The notes beneath the pieces are model-generated. The model worked only from the letters and a program-made list of their open reading frames with translations, was not told the DNA's origin and ran no database searches. From Sphingomonas gellani (GTDB lineage: Bacteria; Pseudomonadota; Alphaproteobacteria; Sphingomonadales; Sphingomonadaceae): a stretch of DNA of 64,000 nt. Location: assembly GCF_900110035.1 (NCBI RefSeq), contig NZ_FOCF01000002.1, forward strand, positions 186,001-250,000, read 5' to 3'. Below are positions 24,650-33,874 of this stretch, one piece after another. Position 1 is the stretch's first letter. Every line of letters starts with the position of its first letter. Both the position numbers and the translations under genes were made by a program.

Positions 24650-25678
24650 ATGAGCAGCATGCCTCCCGAACGCACGGTGCCCAGCGTGCCGGTTCCTGAC
24701 CAGGCGAGGTTCGCGCGTGAGATCGTGCCGCACGCCATGCCCGTCGTCATGCGCGGACTGGTGTCCGCATGGCCATTGGTGGCTGCGGCCCGGAAGGGCA
24801 TCGGCGCGGTCGCGGAGCAGCTTGTCCGTTTGGACAGCGGGCGCCCGCTGAACGTCTTCACGGCGCCTTACGCGCAGGGTGGGCGCTTTTTCTATGCGGA
24901 CGACATGCGCGGCCTCAACTTCAACGCAGAGCAGGCGACGCTGACCCGGTTGTTGGCAGCGCTGGTCGAACTGGCGGGCGAGGATGAACCGCCTGCCCTG
25001 TATGCCGGTGCGGCGCCGACCGCGGAAAACCTGGCGGGGTTCGAACACGATCATCCGCTTCCGATCACGCTTTCCGGTGCGACCTCGCGCATCTGGATCG
25101 GCAATCGCTCCCGCATCGCGACGCATTTCGACATGTCGAACAACATCGCCTGTGTGGCCGCCGGCCGCCGTCGCTTCACCCTGTTCCCGCCCGAGCAGGT
25201 CGGCAACCTGTATGTCGGTCCGCTGGAGCGCACGCCAGCGGGGCAGCCGGTCAGCATGGTGGATCCGCTCGCTCCCGATCTGAACCGTTATCCCGACTTC
25301 GCGGAGGCGCAGCGTGCTATGCTCGTCGCCGATCTGGAACCCGGCGACGCGATCTACATCCCGGCGCTGTGGTGGCACCAGGTCAGCGCGCTGGACGAGC
25401 TGAATATCCTGGTGAACTACTGGCAACCGCAAACCTCCAGGGCATCGCCGCTGAACGCGATGATCCACAGCCTTTCCGCGATCCGTGATCTGCCCGCCAG
25501 CGAGCGCGACGCCTGGCGAAGCTGGTTCGACCATTATGTTTTCGGCGACGAAGCGTCGGCCGTGGGCGACCATCTTCCTGATCATGCGCGCGGGGTTTTG
25601 GGATCGTCGAGTGAACAGCGGCGCTATTTCACGAGACATCTGCTGTACGAGGAGCTTGAGCGCTTGGAGCATGGTTGA
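24650..25678 (+). CDS. Cupin-like (JmjC-fold) Fe(II)/2-oxoglutarate-type protein
   Basis: A 342-residue cupin_8-type protein. The iron triad H-x-D...H is visible as THFDMSNN (about residues 157-164) and the His of WWHQV near residue 241; RRFTLFPPEQ and GDAIYIPALWWH are family hallmarks. These proteins resemble asparaginyl hydroxylases. They often accompany tryptophan-halogenase-like proteins and TonB receptors in glycan loci, as here, but their target is unknown. It is divergent from the GH18 gene with a 235-base shared upstream region. Confidence 0.82.
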   Translation: MSSMPPERTVPSVPVPDQARFAREIVPHAMPVVMRGLVSAWPLVAAARKGIGAVAEQLVRLDSGRPLNVFTAPYAQGGRFFYADDMRGLNFNAEQATLTRLLAALVELAGEDEPPALYAGAAPTAENLAGFEHDHPLPITLSGATSRIWIGNRSRIATHFDMSNNIACVAAGRRRFTLFPPEQVGNLYVGPLERTPAGQPVSMVDPLAPDLNRYPDFAEAQRAMLVADLEPGDAIYIPALWWHQVSALDELNILVNYWQPQTSRASPLNAMIHSLSAIRDLPASERDAWRSWFDHYVFGDEASAVGDHLPDHARGVLGSSSEQRRYFTRHLLYEELERLEHG

Positions 25679-26293
25679 TCGTCACAGCCGTCGCGCATGG
25701 GCTGCGCGGCTGATCGCCATGGCATCGGTCCCGGCGGCTTGGTCAAATCGTTTGAACCGCCCGGTTCATGAGTTGGGCAGCGTGATCGCGCCATCGCGCC
25801 GCAGAGGGTGGAGCGCGCCAGGCTGGCTTACGTTATCCATGGTGGCAGCCGGATCGAATTGGCGTACCGCAACATCCGCCGCATAACCTGCCCCGCCGAT
25901 CTGCGCTGACAGGAAACAGACTTCTGTGCGTTCGATGCAAGACGGACACCCGCAAGCCTGAAGTCAGCGCTATCGGGGAACGCTGCCGCTTCCATCGATC
26001 CGGAATGACGTGTTGGGCCACGCACGACCATCGGGCGATCAGCGAGGTGCAGACCGGGCTTCATCATGCGGAAATCCGCCAACAAGCCATGTCTCCCCAT
26101 AAGGACGTTCCGCGACGACGACCCCTGCCTTACATTGCATGGCATCAGGAGACCGCGGAGCGCCTTTTCAGCGCGGCCGAGCGGGCGAGCGGGCGGAGAA
26201 TGCCGCATCACCCGCCGTCATCCGGCCGTACCTCGTGACCGCCGAACCATGTGCGCGCACTCACCGATCGCATCCGCTGGAAAGGCGCGAATA
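25679..26293. other. No intact gene; possible 3' remnant on the minus strand
   Basis: No frame here has a credible start. On the minus strand from about 25940 down to a TGA near 25768 one frame reads CFLSAQIGGAGYAADVAVRQ and then FDPAATMDNVSQPGALHP, which has a protein-like composition and might be the end of a lost gene between the cupin and lactonase genes. I cannot name it. No repeat or strong hairpin was seen. Confidence 0.35.
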
Positions 26294-27403
26294 TCAGGTG
26301 GCCAGGAACGCGATGCCCGGAACGGATGCGATCGGGGTCGCGGCGCCCAGGCGGCCGTCCGGGCGGACAACGAGTTGCCCGATGTCGCCGGAATGCTCGT
26401 TGGCGACCAGCAGTTCGCCTGCATCTTCGCGCAGGAGGAACATGCGCGGCCAGTGGCCCCCACAGGCGACATGCTGGATCGGCGTGATGTCCCCGTGCGC
26501 GCTCAGCGCGAACACCGCGATGCTGTCGTGCCCGCGATTGGACACGTAGAGCCGGGTACCGCGCCGGTTGATCGCGATATGCGCCGCCGCGGACTTTCCC
26601 ACGAAGTCGGCGGGAAGGGTGGATAGGATCGCGCGTGCGCTGAAGGTGCCGTCCGCCTGCGCGTCGAGCAGCGTGACGGTGTTCGACAGTTCGCTGATGA
26701 GGTATGCGACGGGGCGATGCGGATTGCGCACGAGGTGGCGGGGTCCCGAGCCGGCGGGCGCGCGATAGGCGATCGCGGTGGCCCGGCACCGTCCCGTTCC
26801 CGGGTCGATGTCATGGGCCAGGATCGCGTCCGCACCCAAGTCGACTGAGTGCAGCAACGAGCCGTCTGCGACCCACCCGACCCAATGTGCATGGGGTGCC
26901 TGCACACCGCCAGCGGGTGCGTAGCCGGCATGGCTTATCGACTGCGGCTGTCCGATCGGCAGGCCGGTGGCCGGGTCCAGCCGCCAGTGCGTCACCGTGC
27001 CGCTGGAGTAATTGGCGACCGCGAGGGCGCCGCCATCGCCCCGCAACGCAACGTGGCATGGATCGGCGCCGAGCGTTGGCAGGACCGCCAGACGGCGCAG
27101 ATCGCGATCATAGATGCCGATCGCACCATGTTCCTGCTCGTCGACTAGGTACCGGAGTCCCGTGACGGAGCAGACGCCGAACGAGGCGTTGCGGATGCCG
27201 TCGGCCAGTGCAATCCGGCGCCAGCCCCGCGCGCTGTGTGCCAGCGTGAGCAGCCCCGGTCCGCCCTCGCGCGTGTAGCTGCCGGCGATCAGCGTGTCGC
27301 GTCTGCCGCCCGCGGTCGCGACCGGCGACAGGCCAATGGCCAACGCTCCCCCGATGACCAGGCGGCGGGTCGGTGCAAGTTGCGGGGCGTCCGAGCTGCT
27401 CAC
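26294..27403 (-). CDS. Lactonase-family beta-propeller protein (Pgl/YbhE type), exported
   Basis: A 369-residue seven-bladed propeller of the PF10282 lactonase family (usually 6-phosphogluconolactonase). Typical blades: IAGSYTREGGPGLLTL, GADPCHVALRGDGGALAVANYSSG, GPRHLVRNPHRPVAYLISEL, NRRGTRLYVSNRGHDSIAVF and ANEHSGDIG. The start carries a twin-Arg-like leader (TRRLVIGGALAIGLSP), so it is likely exported. GTG 27403 overlaps the GH20 stop by four bases, so the two are one operon. Export and context argue against the pentose-phosphate role; a sugar lactone in GlcNAc or chito-oligosaccharide use is a guess. Confidence 0.83.
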   Translation of the reverse strand: MSSSDAPQLAPTRRLVIGGALAIGLSPVATAGGRRDTLIAGSYTREGGPGLLTLAHSARGWRRIALADGIRNASFGVCSVTGLRYLVDEQEHGAIGIYDRDLRRLAVLPTLGADPCHVALRGDGGALAVANYSSGTVTHWRLDPATGLPIGQPQSISHAGYAPAGGVQAPHAHWVGWVADGSLLHSVDLGADAILAHDIDPGTGRCRATAIAYRAPAGSGPRHLVRNPHRPVAYLISELSNTVTLLDAQADGTFSARAILSTLPADFVGKSAAAHIAINRRGTRLYVSNRGHDSIAVFALSAHGDITPIQHVACGGHWPRMFLLREDAGELLVANEHSGDIGQLVVRPDGRLGAATPIASVPGIAFLAT

Positions 27404-30096
27404 TGGGTCGGGACGCTATTTGCGGGCTGGGCAGGGGCGGCGGGGGAAGGGCGCGTCGCGGCGACTGCGACCTGGCTACCGTTCGTCGCTTCTTGCCGTT
27501 GCGTTACGGTGACGGAGCGCCCGACCCTGCGGCCATCGGGGGAACGGGTTCGTACCACCACATCGCCGGTAACGGCGACTGGTCCGGCATAAGGACGCCA
27601 CTGTCCCCCGGCGTCGCTATACTCGATGGTCTCCCCTGGCAGCTCTGCCATCGCCTCCAGTTGTCCGTTCGCGATGCGGGCGCCCGGCGGCGCGAGACGA
27701 TAGGCGATCCCCGCGCGGTCCATAGCCGACAGTGCGGCACCTGCGCGTCCTGCGAAGTCGCGCCAATCCCGGTACACGTCCGACATGGGTACACGAGCAT
27801 CGCCAAAGGTGTAGGACGTTCCGGCGACATAGGTCGGCTCCCACGCGGCGCGGTGCCAGGCGCGTTCGGCTAGCGCCAGGACGCGGGGAAACAGCATGTA
27901 ATCGACCTGAGCGTCGCCGCGGACGGTCTCGCTCCAAACCTGCGCCTGAAGTCCGGCGATGCGGCGGTTCTGCGCGACCGGCGCGGTGTCGGCAATAGTG
28001 CTCGGGCGGCTTTTCACGTCCGTCATCAGCGCCGCATTGGCAGGCAGGTTCTCCGGCATGAAGGCGAAGGCCTTGAAGCTGTCGGTTTCTCGCGCGCCCC
28101 AGTCGTAGCCACTTTCCATCGGGTCAACGGCGTTGGGCATGTCGAGATAGGTGACGTCCGGCATCGACAGTACGACGGCCCAGCCGCGATTGAGCTGCTC
28201 GTGCGCCTCGGTCACGCCGCCCGTGAACATGCCCCCCCAGATGTTGGTTTGTACCTTTGCGGGCATGCGGTCGGCGGCGGTGTGGCTGAGCCCGTCGCTC
28301 CAGCCGGCGACCATGATGCCGCGCTTGGCCAAGTCGCCCGCGACGCGCTCTATGAACGCGGCGCCCAAGTCCGCCGGCTTTTCCCCGGTTTTTGCCATGC
28401 GAGCCCGGCAGGCGGGTGAGTCGGTCCAGGCGCCCGCGGTCTCATCCGCACCGATGTGATACGTCCTGAGCGGCACGCCCGCGGTCTTGTGCATGGCGCG
28501 GATCGCGTCGATCACCGTGTCAACGAAGTGGTACGTGTTCTCGCTGCAAACATTCAGCGTGTTGTCGTTGTAGTTCTGGATGCTGCGATAGCGGGTGGCG
28601 TCGTTCGGATCGACAAGGCGATAGCGCTCCGCCTCCGATCGGCGGCCCGCCGCCATCAGGCGTGCGTACCGCGCCTCCATGGACCGGATCGCGGCACGGG
28701 AATGTCCAGGCATGTCGAAGGAAGGGATCACTTCGATCTGCCGATCCCGTGCGGCATGCAGGATGGCTACATAATCCGCCTGCGTCAGAAAACCGTTGGT
28801 TGGCGCAGCCGGATCGGGATTCGCGCCCAACTGCGGCAGCAGGCACGTCTGCTCGGTATCATCGAAGCACCGGTACCCGCCGACCCGCGTCAGTTCGGGC
28901 AGAGCAGGAATTTCCAATCTCCACCCTTCGTCGTCGCCAAGGTGCAGATGGAGCCGATTGAGCTTGTAGGTGGCCATCTGCTCGATCAGCTTCAGGATTT
29001 CGTCGCGGCTGTGGAAATTCCGCCCCAGATCGACGTGTAACCCTCGAAACGGAAGTCGCGGCGCGTCCTGCACCTCAAGGGGGCGTGGTCGGCCCTGTTC
29101 CCCGGCAGCCTGTTGCACCAGAGAGCGCAGGGCGTAGGACGCGCCGGCAGCGCCGCCGGCACGGATATCCACGCCGGCGGGGCGGATCGACAACCGGTAT
29201 GCTTCTGCACCTAAGTCGGCAGCGGGATGGACCAGAATGCGCAACGGAACGGGGCCCTTGCCGATCCCGACCGCGTTTATGGCGGCAAGCGCGGGTGCGA
29301 CATCGCGCGCGTTCACGCCGGACAGCTTGACTTGGACACCGCGCGTGAGGTCCAGCGGTTCGCCCGCTGGGCGGTTTATCGACGCGGGGAGCGGTAGGAT
29401 CACGGTGTCAGGCGTAGAAGCGGGGCCGCGCGTGGCATAACGCTCCAGAGCCCGTTCCGGGGCGAGCCAGCGCGTGACGTCGTCGACTGCCTGGGTAGCG
29501 AGCAACGCTTCATCGGTCATGGGGGCCACGAACGGCAACGATTCCAGCCCGCTTTGTCCGTCGACCCGCGGCTTGCTTGCCGCAATCACGCGGCCCTGCA
29601 AACCGGGCGCCACGATGTGCGCGTTGGGCATGGCGTGATAGGTTGAGAACCAGTTGCCGGCGCCGACCAGCCGGACATGGTAGGTCGTGGCTGCTGCCCA
29701 GGTTTGACCGGGCTTGATCGACAGCCTGTGAAGGTCGCCGTTGATCAGCCTGACGTCGAACACGTCGCTGCTGGCCGCGACGATTCCGTTGATGAAGCCG
29801 AAGCGGATTTCGGCGGCGGCGATTCCGGCCGGCACCCTGGCCGGCGTCGTTATCGCTAGGTCGACGTCGAAGCAAACGACCTTGCCGGTGGGACAATTAC
29901 CGGGTCGGTTGCTGACGATCGTCATCCGGTAGCCGAGATCGGCGGCCAAGCTGTCCAGATCCCTCTGCGTGAGTGCATCGACCGATCGGGCAGTTTCCTC
30001 AACGGACGTCGACGCCAGCGAGGGAGGTGCGGCCTGAGCAAGCTGAAAGGACAAAGGTGCCGCTAAAGCCGCGATCAGTGCAGTGGCCGACGACAT
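27400..30096 (-). CDS. GH20 beta-N-acetylhexosaminidase (chitobiase type)
   Basis: An 898-residue exported enzyme: signal peptide (ALIAALAAPLSFQLAQA), an N-terminal carbohydrate-binding CHB_HEX domain to about residue 190, a small GH20b domain, the catalytic TIM barrel from about residue 360 (LPFRGLHVDLGRNFHS, KLNRLHLHLGDDEGWR, IPSFDMPGHSRAA) and a C-terminal CHB_HEX_C-like domain. The catalytic Asp-Glu pair is in YHIGADETAG near residue 550. It releases GlcNAc from chitobiose and similar oligomers. ATG 30096 has GGGGAGGA eight bases upstream; longer starts have no signal peptide. It is divergent from the GntR regulator. Confidence 0.93.
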   Translation of the reverse strand: MSSATALIAALAAPLSFQLAQAAPPSLASTSVEETARSVDALTQRDLDSLAADLGYRMTIVSNRPGNCPTGKVVCFDVDLAITTPARVPAGIAAAEIRFGFINGIVAASSDVFDVRLINGDLHRLSIKPGQTWAAATTYHVRLVGAGNWFSTYHAMPNAHIVAPGLQGRVIAASKPRVDGQSGLESLPFVAPMTDEALLATQAVDDVTRWLAPERALERYATRGPASTPDTVILPLPASINRPAGEPLDLTRGVQVKLSGVNARDVAPALAAINAVGIGKGPVPLRILVHPAADLGAEAYRLSIRPAGVDIRAGGAAGASYALRSLVQQAAGEQGRPRPLEVQDAPRLPFRGLHVDLGRNFHSRDEILKLIEQMATYKLNRLHLHLGDDEGWRLEIPALPELTRVGGYRCFDDTEQTCLLPQLGANPDPAAPTNGFLTQADYVAILHAARDRQIEVIPSFDMPGHSRAAIRSMEARYARLMAAGRRSEAERYRLVDPNDATRYRSIQNYNDNTLNVCSENTYHFVDTVIDAIRAMHKTAGVPLRTYHIGADETAGAWTDSPACRARMAKTGEKPADLGAAFIERVAGDLAKRGIMVAGWSDGLSHTAADRMPAKVQTNIWGGMFTGGVTEAHEQLNRGWAVVLSMPDVTYLDMPNAVDPMESGYDWGARETDSFKAFAFMPENLPANAALMTDVKSRPSTIADTAPVAQNRRIAGLQAQVWSETVRGDAQVDYMLFPRVLALAERAWHRAAWEPTYVAGTSYTFGDARVPMSDVYRDWRDFAGRAGAALSAMDRAGIAYRLAPPGARIANGQLEAMAELPGETIEYSDAGGQWRPYAGPVAVTGDVVVRTRSPDGRRVGRSVTVTQRQEATNGSQVAVAATRPSPAAPAQPANSVPTQ

Positions 30097-30234
30097 TGAC
30101 CAATCCTCCCCTTTTGTTATGAACTTGTCATGCCCAGTGCTTGCCGTCAACAGCAATACGGTGGCTTGTATAGGGAGGCAGGCTATGGTGCCGGTCGCGA
30201 ATGGCCGTCCTTCCGGGTCGACTGACTGGACAAT

Positions 30235-31080
30235 GTGGCCGCTGCACCTCAGGGACGGTTCAGGGGAGTCCACGGCAGCAAGAGAGGCGCATGTGCTCAT
30301 TCCAGCCATGGGGGGCCGCAGAAGGAGCAGGCCACGCCGCTCTATCTGCAACTCCAGAAAGTGCTCCGCGACGCTATCGCTGGGGACATTGTAAGATCCG
30401 ACGAGGGGATCCCAACGGAACGTGATCTGGCGGTCCATTTCGACGTCTCGCGGATCACGGTGCGCAAGGCGCTGGAAGGGCTGGTCAGCGAGGGGCTGCT
30501 GGCGCGTCGGCGGGGTGCGGGCACGTTCGTGGTCGGCGGACGTGTCGAAAAGAGCTTTTCCAAGCTGTCTTCCTTTTCGGAGGACATGGAACTGCGTGGC
30601 CGAACTCCGTCGAGCATTTGGGTCAGCAGGACGGCAGGCGCGGTCACGGCGGAGGAGGCGCTGTCACTCGGGCTGTGGCCGGGATCGCAGGTCTACCGGG
30701 TCAACCGCATCCGCTATGCGGACGGTACCTCGATGGCGTTCGAATATTCCACGGTACCGGGGTTCTGCCTGGCCTCCAAAAATGTGGTGCAGGAATCGCT
30801 GGACGAGGTGCCGGGCCAAGCCGGATTCCGTCCGGTCCGGGCGTTGCAGCGATTGCGGGCGGTGGCCGTCACGGCGGATCAGGCGCAGGCCTTGAGTGTT
30901 GAGGCCGGCCAGCCAAGCCTGTTCATTGAGCGCCGCAGCTTCCTGGCTGATGGCCGGACGGTTGAGTTTACCCAATCCTACTATCGCGGTGACGCTTATG
31001 ATCTGGCGGCTGACTTGAGCGACCTTCAGCGCCGTCTTTCGTCGCCCGACAGAGGCGGCGGCCAGCCTGGTGGGCACTGA
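30235..31080 (+). CDS. GntR/UTRA regulator of the GlcNAc locus (NagQ/NagR/DasR-like)
   Basis: A GntR-HutC regulator: winged helix (LYLQLQKVLRDAIAGDIV, then TERDLAVHFDVSRITVRKAL) and a UTRA effector domain (VYRVNRIRYADGTSMAFE, PSLFIERRSFLADGRTVE, YYRGDAYDLAADL). Such proteins repress chitin and GlcNAc genes and respond to amino-sugar phosphates. The only in-frame start is GTG 30235, without a ribosome binding site and adding about 33 unlikely residues. ATG 30309 would give MGGPQKEQATPLYLQ, a natural start, if the six-G run at 30311-30316 had one more G. It is divergent from GH20 and precedes the nag operon. Confidence 0.86.
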   Translation: MAAAPQGRFRGVHGSKRGACAHSSHGGPQKEQATPLYLQLQKVLRDAIAGDIVRSDEGIPTERDLAVHFDVSRITVRKALEGLVSEGLLARRRGAGTFVVGGRVEKSFSKLSSFSEDMELRGRTPSSIWVSRTAGAVTAEEALSLGLWPGSQVYRVNRIRYADGTSMAFEYSTVPGFCLASKNVVQESLDEVPGQAGFRPVRALQRLRAVAVTADQAQALSVEAGQPSLFIERRSFLADGRTVEFTQSYYRGDAYDLAADLSDLQRRLSSPDRGGGQPGGH

Positions 31081-31367
31081 CGCTTTGTAATGGGCAGCTG
31101 CGATCGCCACGAAGAGGCGGGGTGTACAGCGCCTGTCGGCGCTGGCCTCCCGACTCGCCCACAGCCCCGTGATCGTCGATTGACGACTGCATGACCATTC
31201 CGGTTGCCGAAAGCGCTCGGCCGAACACTGCCAGCTAATATGTGTCAGGGGAGGAGGTCGACAAAGCGGCGCAGCGTCAACACTCGATAATACATAGGTC
31301 TACATTGGCTCTATCCAGAGGCGAGCAACTGCGCTAGCATGACACCATAGTCTGGAGGGGAAAGGCT

Positions 31368-32513
31368 TTGCGCGAAGAGCAGGTGGAGAACCGTGCGCCC
31401 GGGAGGATGCAGTCGCTCGACATACTTCGCGGCATCGCCGTGATGGGTATGATCCTTGCCAATGCGAGCGCGGGGATGTTCTATGACAACAAGGCTCAGG
31501 TATATGCCACCCTGCTCCATGTGCATTGGAATGGGCTGCACCTGGCGGATACCGTCTTTCCCGGATTCCTGATGATGGTGGGCGTGGCCATCCCGATGTC
31601 GCTGGATCGGGATAAGCGCGGTGTTGGGCAGGGCGATGTCGGCATCCGGATCGCGCGGCGCTGCTTTCGCCTGTTCCTGATCGGCTTCCTGCTTTCCAAC
31701 CTGCACTGGCTGGCGCATTCGGCGACGGCGGATTGGCGGTTCTGGGGCGTGCTGCAACGGATCGGCATCGTGTACGGCGTTTGCGCACTGCTTTTCCTGA
31801 AATCCGGCCCTCGCACCTGGATCACCGTCGCGACGTTGTTGCTGGCGGGTTACTGGCCGCTGCTGATGGTGCCCCAACCCGATGGGCAGCCGACCGACCT
31901 GTGGGTGCGCGGCTTGAACTTTGCCGGTTGGGTCGACCGTGCGATGCTGGGTGCGGGCAAGCACATCTATGTGCCGGGGGCGCAGGGTTACGATCCCGAA
32001 GGGTTGCTGGGCATGCTGCCGGCGATCGCTCAAGGTCTGATTGGCGTGGTCATCGGCGAATATATGCGTCGGCAGCGCGGCAGCGATAGTGTCAGCGGCG
32101 GCGCACGCACGCTGATGCTCGCCGGGGCGATCATGCTTGTCGTGGGCCTGGTCTGGAGCCTGGTATTCCCGATGGTCAAGGATCTCTGGTCCAGCCCCTT
32201 CGTGCTCGTCACCTCCGGATTGACCACGTTGGTGCTCGGTGTTCTGCACGCCACCATTGATCGGCGGTCGAAGCCTGTCGGTTGGCCAGCGACGATCGCG
32301 CTCGCATTCGGGAGCAACGCAATCGCGGCCTACATACTGCACGAGCTCACCGCCATCACCCTGACCTGGGACGCGCTGTTGCTGCCGTATCGTTGGGCGA
32401 TGACGTGGATGTCTCCGCAAGCGGCGGCGCTGGTGCCGGTGCTGCTCTACATGGCGCTGATCGGTGCGGCGATGACATGGCTTCGGCGGCGCAACTGGAT
32501 CATCAAGGTCTGA
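31368..32513 (+). CDS. nagX: NagX-like membrane acyltransferase (heparan-glucosaminide N-acetyltransferase type)
   Basis: A 381-residue integral membrane protein with about ten helices, of the DUF5009/HGSNAT group: start RMQSLDILRGIAVMGMILAN, then LHLADTVFPGFLMMVGVAIPMS, RFWGVLQRIGIVY, YDPEGLLGMLPAIAQGLIGV and a C-terminal AFGSNAIAAYILHELT. The lysosomal relative acetylates glucosamine on the far side of the membrane. In nag operons it is thought to act on or help move amino sugars. TTG 31368 follows GGAGG at 31354-31358 and gives the correct start. First gene of a nag operon read rightward. Confidence 0.87.
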   Translation: MREEQVENRAPGRMQSLDILRGIAVMGMILANASAGMFYDNKAQVYATLLHVHWNGLHLADTVFPGFLMMVGVAIPMSLDRDKRGVGQGDVGIRIARRCFRLFLIGFLLSNLHWLAHSATADWRFWGVLQRIGIVYGVCALLFLKSGPRTWITVATLLLAGYWPLLMVPQPDGQPTDLWVRGLNFAGWVDRAMLGAGKHIYVPGAQGYDPEGLLGMLPAIAQGLIGVVIGEYMRRQRGSDSVSGGARTLMLAGAIMLVVGLVWSLVFPMVKDLWSSPFVLVTSGLTTLVLGVLHATIDRRSKPVGWPATIALAFGSNAIAAYILHELTAITLTWDALLLPYRWAMTWMSPQAAALVPVLLYMALIGAAMTWLRRRNWIIKV

Positions 32514-32599
32514 TGTAGGGCGCCTACGGGGCGCATACCGGCAAGGTCGAGGCGTGTGTCCACGCCTCCCGGTGCTCGAACAAGGGACAAGGGACGGCA

Positions 32600-33874
32600 A
32601 TGGCGACACTCGTGGCACCACGATCCACTTCGCAACGATCGACGGTTGCGCTGATTGGCGTGATCTTTTTCATCTTCGGCTTCGTGACGTGGCTGAACGG
32701 GCCGCTGATCGCGTTTGTCAGATTGGCTTTCACCTTGAGCGAGGTGGAGGCGTTCATGGTGCCGATGGTGTTCTACGCCTCGTACTTCGTGTTCGCCCTT
32801 CCGGCCGCGGCGATCCTGCGGCGCACGGGCATGAAGCGGGGCATGGCGGCCGGCCTGCTGGTGATGGCGATCGGCGCGGCACTGTTCGGGCAGTTCGCGA
32901 CCATGCGCCTGTTCGCCGGCGCGCTGTCCGGCCTGTTCGTGATCGGGGCCGGCCTGGCCTTGGTGCAGACCGCGGCCAACCCGTACATCTCGGTCGTCGG
33001 CCCCATCGAAAGTGCCGCTCAGCGGATCGCGGTGATGGGCATTTGCAACAAGGTGGCGGGCATCCTTGCGCCCGTCGTCTTCGGCCTGGTGGTGATGCGG
33101 GGCGTGGGTGACCTGGGGGCGTCCATCGCGGCGGCGCCCGACGCCGGGGCGCGGGACGCATTGCTCGCCGATTTCGCGCAAAAGGTCCACGGGCCCTATC
33201 TGGCCATGGCAGCCGTGCTGGCGGTGTTGGCGTTCGGCGTGTTGCGCTCTCCCCTCCCGGAACTGAGCGGGGCGGATCGGCCGTCGGCCGACGGTGCAAA
33301 CAGTAGGGGCCTCACGTCCTTTCCTCATCTGTGGCTGGGCGTGATCTGCTTGTTCTTCTACGTCGGTGTGGAGGTCATGGCCGGCGATGCGATCGGCACC
33401 TATGGCGCCAGCCTGGGCATGCCGATCGCGCAGACCAGCTACTTCACCTCATTGACGCTGACCGGCATGTTGTTCGGCTATCTGTTGGGCGTGGCACTGG
33501 TCCCGCGGGTGATCAGCCAGGAGCGGTATCTGGCATTGTCCGCCGTGTTCGGCATCCTGGCGGTGCTCGGCGCCTATCTGACGCGCGGCTACGTGTCTGT
33601 CGGCTTCGTCGCAGCACTCGGTTTCGCCAACGCGATGATGTGGCCGGCGATCTTCCCGCTCGCGATCCGCGGGCTGGGCCGTCACACCGAAACCGGTTCG
33701 GCCATCATGATCATGGCGATCTGCGGCGGGGCGGTGATGCCGCAGTTGTTCGCGGTGCTGAAGCAGCACCATGATTTCCAGTTGGTGTTCCTGCTGCTGA
33801 TGGCGCCGGCCTATTGCTACATCCTGTTCTTCGCGCTGGTGGGAAGCCAGGTGGGCCGGGATCGGCTGGCATGA
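32600..33874 (+). CDS. nagP: N-acetylglucosamine permease, MFS (NagP)
   Basis: A 424-residue, 12-helix transporter of the FucP/GluP sugar:H+ branch of the major facilitator superfamily: FFIFGFVTWLNGPLIAF, FALPAAAILRRTGMKRGM, LVQTAANPYISVVGP, IMIMAICGGAVMPQL. NagP carries GlcNAc over the inner membrane. It follows nagX after 86 bases that hold a perfect hairpin (GAGGCGTG / CACGCCTC, 32549-32568), which could set the relative amounts of the two messages. It overlaps the kinase gene (ATGA). A fucose substrate is a possible alternative, since the fucose locus lacks a permease. Confidence 0.88.
   Translation: MATLVAPRSTSQRSTVALIGVIFFIFGFVTWLNGPLIAFVRLAFTLSEVEAFMVPMVFYASYFVFALPAAAILRRTGMKRGMAAGLLVMAIGAALFGQFATMRLFAGALSGLFVIGAGLALVQTAANPYISVVGPIESAAQRIAVMGICNKVAGILAPVVFGLVVMRGVGDLGASIAAAPDAGARDALLADFAQKVHGPYLAMAAVLAVLAFGVLRSPLPELSGADRPSADGANSRGLTSFPHLWLGVICLFFYVGVEVMAGDAIGTYGASLGMPIAQTSYFTSLTLTGMLFGYLLGVALVPRVISQERYLALSAVFGILAVLGAYLTRGYVSVGFVAALGFANAMMWPAIFPLAIRGLGRHTETGSAIMIMAICGGAVMPQLFAVLKQHHDFQLVFLLLMAPAYCYILFFALVGSQVGRDRLA

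Noticed and set aside
25828..26211. Minus-strand frame in the gap between the cupin and lactonase genes
   Set aside because: No ribosome binding site and no motif; another frame on the same strand looks at least as protein-like, so neither is called.
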